Shown here: piece by piece, positions 33,701-42,924 of the stretch
How the letters are laid out: the number at the start of each line of letters is the position of its first letter
Numbering within the stretch: position 1 is the stretch's first letter
NCBI GenBank assembly: GCA_021292105.1
Contig: CM037869.1
Coordinates: forward strand, 36,645,835-36,709,834
DNA: 64,000 nucleotides
DNA from: Anadara kagoshimensis
Taxonomy: Eukaryota; Mollusca; Bivalvia; Arcoida; Arcidae
Direction: 5' to 3'
Position numbers and translations under genes: made by a program
Notes under the pieces: model-generated
Databases searched by the model: none
What the model saw: only the letters and a program-made list of their open reading frames with translations
Told to the model about the DNA's origin: nothing

Positions 33701-36700
33701 ACAATCTATATTCAATTCTGCATCCATTGATACCAAATATTCAAACAATCAAGCTTCAATACGCTCAAATACGCTTCCACAAAGGAGGGGGGTGAGTGTA
33801 CGGGTAGGTTCTAATGCAATTTCTATCATTTTCACATTCAGGGCCAGTAGCTGGGTATTTATTTTTAAGATAATCAAAATTCAAGCATATCATGATGAAG
33901 TATATTCAATTCTGCATCCATTGATACCAAATATTCTAACATTTGAGCTTGAATACGCTCAGATACGCTTCCACAAACGGGACGGTGGATGCAAAAACGG
34001 GTAGGTTCAAGTGTAATTTCCATGATTTTTCACATTCAGGACGAGTAGCTGGGTATTTATTTTTAAGATATTCAAAATTCAAGCATATCATGACAATCTA
34101 TATTCAATTCTGCATCCATTGATACCAAATATTCAAACATTCAAGCATCAATACGCTCAAATACGCTTCGACAAAGGAGAGGGGGGGGTGAGTGTACGGG
34201 TAGGTTCTAATGCAATTTCTATCATTTTTCACATTCAGGACGAGTAGCTGGGTATTTATTTTTAAGATATTCAAAATTCAAGCATATCATGATGAAGTAT
34301 ATTCAATTCTGCATCCATTGATACCAAATATTCTAACATTTGAGCTTGAATACGCTCAGATACGCTTCCACAAACGGGACGGTGGATGCAAAAACGGGTA
34401 GGTTCAAGTGTAATTTCCATGATTTTTCACATTCAGGACGAGTAGCTGGGTATTTATTTTTAAGATATTCAAAATTCAAGCATATCATGACAATCTATAT
34501 TCAATTCTGCATCCATTGATACCAAATATTCAAACAATCAAGCTTCAATACGCTCAAATACGCTTCCACAAAGGAGGGGGGTGAGTGTACGGGTAGGTTC
34601 TAATGCAATTTCTATCATTTTCACATTCAGGGCGAGTAGCTGGGTATTTATTTTTAAGATAATCAAAATTCAAGCATATCATGATGAAGTATATTCAATT
34701 CTGCATCCATTGATACCAAATATTCAAACATTCAAGCATCAATACGCTCAAATACTCTTCCACAATAGAGGGTTGGGGTGAGTGCAAAAACGGGTAGGTT
34801 CAAGTTTAATTTCCATGAAGCTTGAATGTTTGAATATTTGGTATCAATGGATGCAGAATTGAATATAGATTGTCATGATATGCTTGAATTTTGAATATCT
34901 TAAAAATAAATACCCAGCTACTCGTCCTGAATGTGAAAAATGATAGAAATTGCATTGGAACCTAACCGTAACTCACCCCACTCCTTTGTGGAAGCGTATC
35001 TGTGCGTATTCAAGCTCAAATGTTAGAATATTTGGTATCAATGGATGCAGAATTGAATATAGATTGTCATATATGCTTGAATTTTGAATATCTTAAAAAT
35101 AAATACCAGCTACTTGTCGTGAATGTGAAAAATGATAGAAATTGCATTAGAACCTACCCGTACACTCACCCCCCCCCCCTCCTTTGTGGGAAGCGTATTT
35201 GAGCGCATTGTAGCTTGAATGTTTGAATATTTGGAATCAATGGATGCAGAATTGAATATAGATTGTCATGATATGCTTGAATTTTGAATATCTTAAAAAT
35301 ACCCAGCTACTCGTCCTGAATGTGAAAAATGATAGAAATTGCATTAGAACCTACCCGTACACTCACCCCCCTCCTTTGTGGGAAGCGTATTTGAGCGTAT
35401 TGAAGGCTTGAATGTTAGAATATTTGGTATCAATGGATGCAAATTGAATATAGATTGTTCATGATATGCTTGAATTTTGATATCTTAAAAATAAATACCC
35501 AGCTACTCGTCCTGCAGATGTGAAAAAATGATAGAAATTGCATTGGAACCTACCCGTACACTCACCCCACTCCTTTTGTGGAAGCGTATCTGTGCGTATT
35601 CAAGCTCAAATGTTAGAATATTTGGTATCAATGGATGCAGAATTGAATATAAATTGTCATGATATGCTTGAATTTTGAATATCTTAAAAATAAATACCCA
35701 GCTACTTGTCGTGAATGTGAAAAATGATAGAAATTGCATTAGAACCTACCCGTACACTCACCCCCCCCCCCTCCTTTGTGGAAGCGTATTTGAGCGTATT
35801 GTAGCTTGAATGTTTGAATATTTGGAATCAATGGATGCAGAATTGAATATAGATTGTCATGATATGCTTGAATTTTGAATATCTCAAAAATAAATACCCA
35901 GCTACTCGTCCTGAATGTGAAAAATGATAGAAATTGCATTAGAACCTACCCGTACACTCACCCCCCCTCCTTTGTGGAAGCGTATTTGAGCGTATTGAAG
36001 CTTGAATGTTAGAATATTTGGTATCAATGGATGCAGAATTGAATATAGATTGTCATGATATGCTTGAATTTTGAATATCTTAAAAATAAATACCCAGCTA
36101 CTCGTCCTGAATGTGAAAAATGATAGAAATTGCATTGGAACCTAACCGTACACTCACCCCACTCCTTTGTGGAAGCGTATCTGTGCGTATTCAAGCTCAA
36201 ATGTTAGAATATTTGGTATCAATGGATGCAGAATTGAATATAGATTGTCATGATATGCTTGAATTTTGAATATCTTAAAAATAAATACCTAGCTACTCGT
36301 CCTGAATGTGAAAAATGATAGAAATTGCATTAGAACCTACCCGTACACTCACCCCCCCCCCCCTCCTTTGTGGAAGCGTATTTGAGCGTATTATAGCTTG
36401 AATGTTTGAATATTTGGAATCAATGGATGCAGAATTGAATATAGATTGTCATGATATGCTTGAATTTTGAATATCTTAAAAATAAATACCCAGCTACTCG
36501 TCCTGAATGTGAAAAATGATAGAAATTGCATTGGAACCTACCCGTACACTCACCCCCTCCTTTGTGGAAGCGTATTTGAGCGTATTGAAGCTTAAATGTT
36601 AGAATATTTGGTATCAATGGATGCAGAATTGAATATAGATTGTCATGATATGCTTGAATTTTGAATATCTTAAAAATAAATACCCAGCTACTCGTCCTGA

Positions 36701-39700
36701 ATGTGAAAAATGATAGAAATTGCATTGGAACCTACCCGTACACTCACCCCACTCCTTTGTGGAAGTGTATCTGTGCGTATTCAAGCTCAAATGTTAGAAT
36801 ATTTGGTATCAATGGATGCAGAATTGAATATAGATTGTCATGATATGCTTGAATTTTGAATATCTGAAAAATAAATACCCAGCTACTCGTCCTGAATGTG
36901 AAAAATGATAGAAATTGCATTAGAACCTACCCGTACACTCACCCCCCCCTCCTTTGTGGAAGCGTATTTGAGCGTATTATAGCTTGAATGTTTGAATATT
37001 TGGAATCAATGGATGCAGAATTGAATATAGATTGTCATGATATGCTTCAATTTTGAATATCTTAAAAAAAATACCCAGCTACTCGTCCTGAATGTGAAAA
37101 ATGATAGAAATTGCATTAGAACCTACCCGTACACTCACCCCCCTCCTTTGTGGAAGCGTATTGAAGCTTGAATGTTAGAATATTTGGTATCAATGGATGC
37201 AGAATTGAATATAGATTGTCATGATATGCTTGAATTTTGAATATCTTAAAAATAAATACCCAGCTACTCGTCCTGAATGTGAAAAATGATAGAAATTGCA
37301 TTGGAACCTACCCGTACACTCACCCCACTCCTTTGTGGAAGCGTATCTGTGCGTATTCAAGCTCAAATGTTAGAATATTTGGTATCAATGGATGCAGAAT
37401 TGAATATAGATTGTCATGATATGCTTGAATTTTGAATATCTTAAAAATAAATACCCAGCTACTTGTCGTGAATGTGAAAAATGATAGAAATTGCATTAGA
37501 ACCTACCCGTACACTCACCCCCCCCTCCTTTGTGGAAGCGTATTTGAGCGTATTGTAGCTTGAATGTTTGAATATTTGGAATCAATGGATGCAGAATTGA
37601 ATATAGATTGTCATGATATGCTTGAATTTTGAATATCTTAAAAATAAATACCCAGCTACTCGTCCTGAATGTGAAAAATGATAGAAATTGCATTAGAACC
37701 TACCCGTACACTCACCCCCCCCCTCCTTTGTGGAAGCGTATTTGAGCGTATTGAAGCTTGAATGTTAGAATATTTGGTATCAATGGATGCAGAATTGAAT
37801 ATAGATTGTCAGATATGCTTGAATTTTGAATATCTTAAAAATAAATACCCAGCTACTCGTCCTGAATGTGAAAAATGATAGAAATTGCATTGGAACCTAA
37901 CCGTACACTCACCCCACTCCTTTGTGGAAGCGTATCTGTGCGTATTCAAGCTCAAATGTTAGAATATTTGGTATCAATGGATGCAGAATTGAATAAGATT
38001 GTCATGATATGCTTGAATTTTGAATATCTTAAAAATAAATACCTAGCTACTCGTCCTGAATGTGAAAAATGATAGAAATTGCATTAGAACCTACCCGTAC
38101 ACTCACCCCCCCCCTCCTTTGTGGAAGCGTATTTGAGCGTATTATAGCTTGAATGTTTGAATATTTGGAATCAATGGATGCAGAATTGAATATAGATTGT
38201 CATGATATGCTTGAATTTTGAATATCTTAAAAATAAATACCCAGCTACTCGTCCTGAATGTGAAAAATGATAGAAATTGCATTGGAACCTACCCGTACAC
38301 TCACCCCCCTCCTTTGTGGAAGCGTATTTGAGCGTATTGAAGCTTAAATGTTAGAATATTTGGTATCAATGGATGCAGAATTGAATATAGATTGTCATGA
38401 TATGCTTGAATTTTGAATATCTTAAAAATAAATACCCAGCTACTCGTCCTGAATGTGAAAAATGATAGAAATTGCATTGGAACCTACCCGTACACTCACC
38501 CCACTCCTTTGTGGAAGCGTATCTGTGCGTATTCAAGCTCAAATGTTAGAATATTTGGTATCAATGGATGCAGAATTGAATATAGATTGTCATGATATGC
38601 TTGAATTTTGAATATCTTAAAAATAAATACCCAGCTACTCGTCCTGAATGTGAAAAATGATAGAAATTGCATTAGAACCTACCCGTACACTCACCCCCCC
38701 CTCCTTTGTGGAAGCGTATTTGAGCGTATTATAGCTTGAATGTTTGAATATTTGGAATCAATGGATGCAGAATTGAATATAGATTGTCATGATATGCTTG
38801 AATTTTGAATATCTTAAAAATAAATACCCAGCTACTCGTCCTGAATGTGAAAAATGATAGAAATTGCATTAGAACCTACCCGTACACTCACCCCCCTCCT
38901 TTGTGGAAGCGTATTGAAGCTTGAATGTTAGAATATTTGGTATCAATGGATGCAGAATTGAATATAGATTGTCATGATATGCTTGAATTTTGAATATCTT
39001 AAAAATAAATACCCAGCTACTCGTCCTGAATGTGAAAAATGATAGAAATTGCATTGGAACCTACCCGTACACTCACCCCACTCCTTTGTGGAAGCGTATC
39101 TGTGCGTATTCAAGCTCAAATGTTAGAATATTTGGTATCAATGGATGCAGAATTGAATATAGATTGTCATGATATGCTTGAATTTTGAATATCTTAAAAA
39201 TAAATACCCAGCTACTTGTCGTGAATGTGAAAAATGATAGAAATTGCATTAGAACCTACCCGTACACTCACCCCCCCCCCCCCTCCTTTGTGGAAGCGTA
39301 TTTGAGCGTATTGTAGCTTGAATGTTTGAATATTTGGAATCAATGGATGCAGAATTGAATATAGATTGTCATGATATGCTTGAATTTTGAATATCTTAAA
39401 AATAAATACCCAGCTACTCGTCTGGAATGTTATTTACATTAAAAAATATCCGGACTACATTCGTGGTACAAGGAATGGTCGTAGTTTTGCGGAGGTTTTG
39501 ATCTATAAAATCTAATTCGTTAGTAGGTAGTTATGAGTAGTAAATAGATGATTTTTTCAAAGTAATTAACTGCTTTTCTTCCAAGTAACTGGCTACCAGT
39601 AGCTAACTTTTTTTCCACAAGTAACTGGCTACTAGTAGCTAACTTTTCTTCCACAAGTAACTGGCTACTTGTAGCTAACTTTTCTTCTACAAGTAGCCAG

Positions 39701-41102
39701 TTACTAGTAGCTAACTTTACCTATCTGTAAGCGCCTACTGTTTAGCTAGCTACAACCGCCAGTTGTGTATTAAAAATGTGTGAAAGGAACATGGAACTAT
39801 TGGACGTCAAATACATCCAGAGCAATCCTGGATACAAAGACATCCAATTTCTCAACAATACTTTGATGACCAGGATTTCTACATTTTATCATTTTATCGG
39901 TTTTCATGGTTTCCATTTTAAAATGTGTAACCTCGAATGCTCATGCTCATCTACTCACGATGGTAGCAACCCTAGGTCTGTAATGTGTTATTAAGTTGGC
40001 AGATTTTATAGTACCGTTCCAGATTAACTTTTTCAATCACACTGAAGATGACTAACATTATTAATTTTTTGTACTTACATTGCGTCATCTTCTGACGTAG
40101 GTATATCTGGGATACTGAACCCTTTGCGTGCGACTGTTATACCTGAAATAAGTGAGTAGTGTGGCGTAATGACATTTACACTCCAGTCAAGATTCTTTCA
40201 TTGATATCGAGACGGCAAGTTCAGGGATGGGGAACAGGAAAGAAAGGAGAAAACTACCAACCAGGCGAATTGATCATTTTTCTAACACGAGAATTCAGTC
40301 CTGCTTTGGGTTCGAACTTGGGAGAGGTGCTGTTTAAGACCATTATACCACCATTGAAGCTTGCTAGCTGAAGGTTTGTGCATATGGTTGACTCCAGCTG
40401 TTCCGGTTTCCTCCGCCACCTCATAACTGGACGCCTCAAAATACGTGCAAGTAAAATATGAATTTGATTTTGGCGTAAAACATCATTACTCTCATCGGTT
40501 CAATGGACCCGTTATTCGTACTTCAGTTATGTTTTGTCAATATGCATGCCAATATATAATAAAAAAACTAACATACTAATCCATGTCTGAATCACAATCC
40601 CGAAACCAATTGATAAACCTTTGAATTGACAAGTTATGTTAGACACGTGAACTTCCACCAGGAAAGTGAAAAAATGCATTAATATTTGACCACACAGGAA
40701 TTTTTAAAATTCCCCATTTTGTCCATAAAATATCACCATGTCCATTATCACAAACAAGCGACAAGATACTTTAAGTTTGCGATCGAGAAAGAGAAAAATT
40801 GTAACATTTTTAACCATTCAATCAGAATAAGACCAAAAGTCTTGAACTTAACGATTAACCCTTACCTTTGAAAGTTTTGAAAAAAATATTTGAAACTATT
40901 TAAAACATGAAAATATATATAAAAATTAGAAAACGTTTATCAAATTTTCTGAAAATGCACTTACTTATGCACGTTAAAGCTGTTTATTGTCATTGAAAAG
41001 AAAATATTTAATCAGAAAATATCTCACAGTACAAAACATACTAGTACCTGGTGATATCACCGCTAGAAAGAAAAATAATGACGAAATTGTCAACGAAACC
41101 AT
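24564..41102 (-). CDS. Small single-pass membrane protein with Cys-rich tail (locus B), three coding exons
   Basis: Coding parts: exon 1 complement(41,048-41,102), exon 2 complement(40,079-40,142), exon 3 complement(24,564-24,750). They total 306 nt, or 101 residues plus stop. Order in the protein: a signal peptide MVSLTISSLFFFLAVISPG; an ectodomain of about 20 residues (ITVARKGFSIPDIPTSEDDA); a transmembrane helix from about residue 41, starting IFGYVVAGMAGLVV; then KCCECCCEKK and a 28-residue cytoplasmic tail. Donors are CCAG|GTACTAG and GCAAT|GTAAGT; acceptors are TTATTTCAG and TTTTCAG. The intron phases (1 and 2) match those of locus C. The juxtamembrane cysteines could be palmitoylated, by analogy with other such clusters. 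Intron 2 is 15,328 bp and contains the 14-kb foldback element. An acceptor-like TTTTTCAG just 5' of the ATG suggests a further 5' untranslated exon. The function is unknown and I recognise no named family. Expression across the huge intron is untested. Confidence 0.72.
24809..24980. mobile_element. MITE with TACAGTCNAACC ends, inside intron 2 of locus B
   Basis: The ends are TACAGTCAAACCTGTCCATA and ...AAGGCAGGTTGGACTGTA. It begins 59 bp beyond the exon 3 acceptor, and 'AAGTCCTGCATCACTG(A/G)ACTGA' leads into it exactly as at 12,966. The insertion is therefore shared with locus A and predates the duplication. Confidence 0.85.
25200..25440 (+). repeat. R1 interspersed repeat
   Basis: 'CACTAATCCATGTCCTAATC', 'AAGTTAGGGTAGATACTCG', 'GGTGCTCGGAAAGGGTAAGC', 'TGTGTGAAAGGAACATGGAC' and 'GACGTCAAATACATTCAGAG'. 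Confidence 0.8.
25610..25730 (+). repeat. R1 copy, left half, interrupted by the foldback element
   Basis: 'CTCACAATCCAGACGCAAAG', 'GAACTGACAAGTTAGGTTAG' and 'CTCAAGAAGGGTAAGCGCC' run up to 25,730. The next expected R1 phrase (CTGTTTAGCTAGCTACAAC) is missing here and appears at 39,738, after the element. The last nine bases GTAAGCGCC are the target-site duplication. Confidence 0.9.
25722..25730 (+). repeat. Left target-site duplication GTAAGCGCC
   Basis: Nine bases identical to 39,727-39,735, flanking the foldback element on both sides. In uninterrupted R1 copies (for example 17,745-17,760) the corresponding sequence occurs once, as GTAAGCACTT. Confidence 0.92.
25741..25905 (+). repeat. Outer short tandem repeats, left end of foldback element
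   Basis: Four to five imperfect ~36-bp units of the type 'AGCTACTAGTAGCCAGTTAC' + 'TTGTGGAAGAAAAGTT'. CTACTAGTAG is itself a palindrome. The same repeats occur inverted at 39,590-39,715. Confidence 0.88.
26035..34817 (+). repeat. Left arm: ~44 tandem monomers of ~197 bp
   Basis: Each monomer contains 'TTCACATTCAGGACGAGTAG', 'GGGTATTTATTTTTAAGATA', 'AAGCATATCATGA', 'TTCTGCATCCATTGATACCA' and 'ATACGCTCAAATACGCTTC', then a G run and 'GTGAGTGTACGGGTAGGTTC'. At least three variants alternate. Type a has GACAATCTATATT and TTCAAACATTCAAGCATC. Type b has GATGAAGTATATT, TTCTAACATTTGAGC and CGGGACGGTGGATGCAAAAA. Type c has AGGGCGAGTAG and GATAATCAAAA. Type c recurs at multiples of the monomer length (for example 29,742 to 30,528 is 786 bp; 31,906 to 32,693 is 787 bp), indicating higher-order units. 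A shortened monomer is present at about 32,940-33,010. Open frames of 60-110 codons on the plus strand simply follow the monomer period. Confidence 0.93.
34818..39425 (-). repeat. Right arm: ~23 monomers in inverted orientation
   Basis: The monomers are the reverse complement of those in the left arm: 'GGTATCAATGGATGCAGAAT', 'CTTAAAAATAAATACCCAGC', 'TACTCGTCCTGAATGTGAAA' and 'ACCTACCCGTACACTCACC' plus a C run. Some monomers read GGAATCAATGG and ACTTGTCGTGAATG instead, and some 'CTGTGCGTATTCAAGCTCAAA', so the right arm has variants rare or absent in the left. About half the length of the left arm. Confidence 0.93.
39590..39726 (-). repeat. Outer short tandem repeats, right end of foldback element
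   Basis: Inverted counterpart of 25,731-25,905: 'GTAACTGGCTACTAGTAGCT' + 'AACTTTTCTTCCACAA' repeated about four times, ending in CTTTACCTATCT. Confidence 0.88.
39727..39735 (+). repeat. Right target-site duplication GTAAGCGCC
   Basis: Identical to 25,722-25,730. Directly followed by the continuation of R1 (TACTGTTTAGCTAGCTACAA). Confidence 0.92.
39736..39905 (+). repeat. R1 copy, right half
   Basis: Starts 'CTGTTTAGCTAGCTACAACC' and continues 'TGTGTGAAAGGAACATGGAA', 'GACGTCAAATACATCCAGAG' and 'CTCAACAATACTTTGATGAC'. With 25,610-25,730 it forms one R1 copy split by the foldback element. The 72-codon frame here is a repeat artefact. Confidence 0.88.
40079..40142 (-). CDS. Locus B exon 2: short ectodomain
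   Basis: 64 nt between TTATTTCAG and the canonical donor GTAAGTAC, phase 1 in and phase 2 out. It encodes a polar segment with two prolines and an acidic end (SEDDA). The corresponding exon of locus C is 49 nt with only partial similarity (V-A-x-x-x-x-I-P), so the extracellular part diverges faster than the membrane exon. Confidence 0.75.
40165..40500 (+). mobile_element. Composite SINE fragments
   Basis: Begins with an S2-like tail ('CTCCAGTCAAGATTCTTTCA', 'ATATCGAGACGGCAAG'). It then changes to another family with 'TTTGGGTTCGAACTTGGGAG', 'CCGGTTTCCTCCGCCACCTC', 'AACTGGACGCCTC' and the tail 'TTTTGGCGTAAAACATCATT'. The second part resembles 16,205-16,440. It lies in intron 1 of locus B, just 5' of exon 2. 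Confidence 0.6.
40565..40670 (+). repeat. R1 fragment in intron 1 of locus B
   Basis: 'ACATACTAATCCATGTCTGA', 'GAATTGACAAGTTATGTTAG' and 'ACGTGAACTTCCACCAGGAA', then loss of similarity. Confidence 0.75.
41048..41102 (-). CDS. Locus B exon 1: signal peptide
   Basis: 55 nt from ATG (41,102-41,100) to the donor G|GTACTAG. It encodes 18 hydrophobic residues with Ser/Thr near the start and 'AVISP' before the splice, and ends in phase 1. An AG acceptor lies 5-12 bp before the ATG, so the exon is probably not the first of the transcript. Confidence 0.72.
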
Positions 41103-41189
41103 AATGCTGAAATTCTGAAAAAGAAGATATTATTTAAAATAAATCAGTTTTCTTAAATGTGCATGTGTTTGACAGCAGACTGAATATAA

Positions 41190-41480
41190 ACTTCGTAGGA
41201 TAGCGGTCGTGGGTTATAACCCCGACTGGGGTCGGACCAAGATTTGAAAATTGCTATGCCGCATATTAAAGTACATGTACTAGGCATTTAGATATGTAAG
41301 TCAAGCGGTCCTTCGGATGAGACCTTAAAAGCCGGTACCGATGTTCCATATCACGACAGGCGTGAGACATTAAAGAACATACTTGAACATTACCCTGAGT
41401 GCACGGTAAAGTACAAATGTCTGCCACTTTGTCTATAGCTGGTTACGTCTCGATATAAATGAATGATTTTTGTCTGGGAT
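41190..41480 (+). mobile_element. tRNA-SINE, head eroded
   Basis: 'GGTCGTGGGTTATAACCCCG' is a decayed B-box region. The body has 'GCGGTCCTTCGGATGAGACC', 'GTACCGATGTTCCATATCAC', 'CCCTGAGTGCACGGTAAAG' and 'TCTATAGCTGGTTACGTCTC', ending 'GATATAAATGAATGATTTT'. It is followed by a TG microsatellite. Confidence 0.65.
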
Positions 41481-41497
41481 GTATAATCTTATTCACT

Positions 41498-41521
41498 GTG
41501 TGTGTGTGTGTGTGTGTGTGG
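41498..41521 (+). repeat. (TG)n microsatellite
   Basis: An uninterrupted run of about twelve GT units after 'CTTATTCACT'. Confidence 0.95.
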
Positions 41522-41974
41522 TGATATACATTTGAATTTGTCGCCTTGCTCTGTTAAAATTGGGTTAACAAGTACTTTCTCCTACAGGTATATGTAAGTC
41601 ATGCATATGCATTGTATTCACTATTCGTTTAAATATTATGCAGAAGCTAAGAGTTATACGGAATGTCATAATCAAGAATAATTTTAATTGGTTTTTACCT
41701 CATATTTCATTAAGTCAAAACAAACTACGTACAAAGAAACTGATACAAAAATATTATTTAAATGAAAATTAAAATAACATGTACCATGCATCTCCAAAAA
41801 ATGATTTTAAATACAGTACTAGTCGACACCACACTGGTTCCAGATATCGTTTTAACACAACATTACTCAATGTTTATCAATTCTATTCCCAATGATGTTC
41901 TTGTTATTGAACGGAATAGTGTAAGCTGTCGGAGTAATATCCGATAGCAAATGGGAAGTGGGTTTACCTAGAAG

Positions 41975-42225
41975 GAAAGTTCACTACGCGCGCCTTTACG
42001 AGGGCTCTTTCTCAATTCTATTACCAGTTGTGGCTTTTAGCTCGTTGTCACATACCTTGATAGATATCACTACACGCCTTTACGGGGGCGTGCTCTCAAT
42101 TCTTGAACCAGTTCTGGCTTTTAGCTCGTTGACACATACCTGGATGGATAGCCCACCACACACCCTTGCGGGTGCGTGCCCCCAATTCTTATATTGTTTC
42201 TGGCTTTAAGCTCGTTGACACATTT
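41975..42225. repeat. Three ~83-bp tandem units
   Basis: 'TTTTAGCTCGTTGTCACATA' (42,036), 'TTTTAGCTCGTTGACACATA' (42,119) and 'CTTTAAGCTCGTTGACACAT' (about 42,202) are 83 bp apart. Each is preceded by a 'GCCTTTACGAGGGC...TCAATTCT' phrase. The overlapping 83-codon frame reflects the repeat. Confidence 0.8.
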
Positions 42226-42384
42226 CTTTCCCATTGCTCAGTTGATGCCTGTTGCATGCACTCTTGGCAGGACTGGTCACAATTTATATAATTTACCAAA
42301 ATGTAATCTTTTAGTAGTCAATGACAAAGGGTTTTAGAATTTAAAATATACTATATTTGACACGTTTCGGTATAATACGCCCTA

Positions 42385-42854
42385 CTGTAGGAACCACTCT
42401 GTTTGTGACAGTGAAACACTCTTCATATCCATAGAAAATCAAATAAATTTTTTTACAGATTAATATTTTTCACTTACTTGTACTTAGTCGTAACAGGGAA
42501 TCTGTATGCGCATCCGCGCCCAGAACATATCTGCACAGGGTAAAACGTTGGCGCTCTGGGGATTTAACATTTCAAAAAACAGGCAAATGGCGGATTTTGT
42601 GGCGCATATGACGTAAAACGTCACCAAGGACATCACTTCCGGTGTAAAATTTGCCATTTTTCAAATGTAAAAACCAAATAACGCCAACATTTTCCTTTCT
42701 ACAGACATACTTTATGACAATCGCGGATGTGCATACAGATTTCCTGTTACGACTAGGTAAAAGTAAGTGAAAAATATCAATTTTCATACAAATTTATTTG
42801 ATTTTCTAGGATATAAAGAGTATATCACTGTCACAAACAGAGTGGTTCCTACAG
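42385..42854. mobile_element. 470-bp MITE with ~150-bp terminal inverted repeats and TA duplication
   Basis: The left end CTGTAGGAACCACTCTGTTT and the right end AACAGAGTGGTTCCTACAG are inverted, each flanked by TA (42,383-42,384 and 42,855-42,856). Pairing continues inwards: 'AAATCAAATAAATTT', 'TTTTTCACTTAC' and 'AGTCGTAACAGGGAATCTGT' at the left oppose 'ACAGATTTCCTGTTACGACT', 'GTAAGTGAAAAAT' and 'AAATTTATTTGATTT' at the right. The middle (42,540-42,700) holds unpaired sequence with 'ACGTAAAACGTC'. TA duplication fits Tc1/mariner-like mobilisation. Confidence 0.85.
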
Positions 42855-42924
42855 TAGTCGAGAATCTTGCATTTTATATCGATACGTCACCTGCTATAGA
42901 TGAAGTTACAGAAAATTTCCGTAA

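Larger units (their letters stand above)
25731..39726. mobile_element. 14-kb foldback-type transposable element (giant inverted repeat)
   Basis: A 13,996-bp element flanked by perfect 9-bp duplications. It starts AGATAGGTAAAG and ends CTTTACCTATCT, inverted copies. Each end carries short tandem repeats of about 36 bp built on AGCTACTAGTAGCCAGTTAC (25,741-25,905 and the inverse at 39,590-39,715). A ~130-bp single-copy segment follows ('TACCACGAATGTAGTCCGGA'), then an array of ~197-bp monomers. The left arm (to about 34,817) has all monomers in one orientation; the right arm has them inverted. Almost nothing separates the arms at the centre. This outer-to-inner order, and a 9-bp duplication, are typical of foldback (FB/TU-like) elements. 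No transposase or other protein gene is seen, so it must be mobilised in trans, if at all. FB elements are linked to MULE- or P-superfamily transposases in other animals; which applies here is unknown. Confidence 0.92.

Noticed and set aside
26384..34781. Many 60-110-codon frames beginning MQFLSFFTF or MSVRVGSN on the plus strand
   Set aside because: They repeat with the ~197-bp monomer, end at monomer-specific stops, and change frame when G-run length changes. The mirrored frames in the right arm have the same cause. A tandem-array artefact, not a gene family.
25731..39726. CRISPR-like array
   Set aside because: There are no short direct repeats with unique spacers. The units are whole ~197-bp monomers, the two arms are inverted, and the genome is animal.
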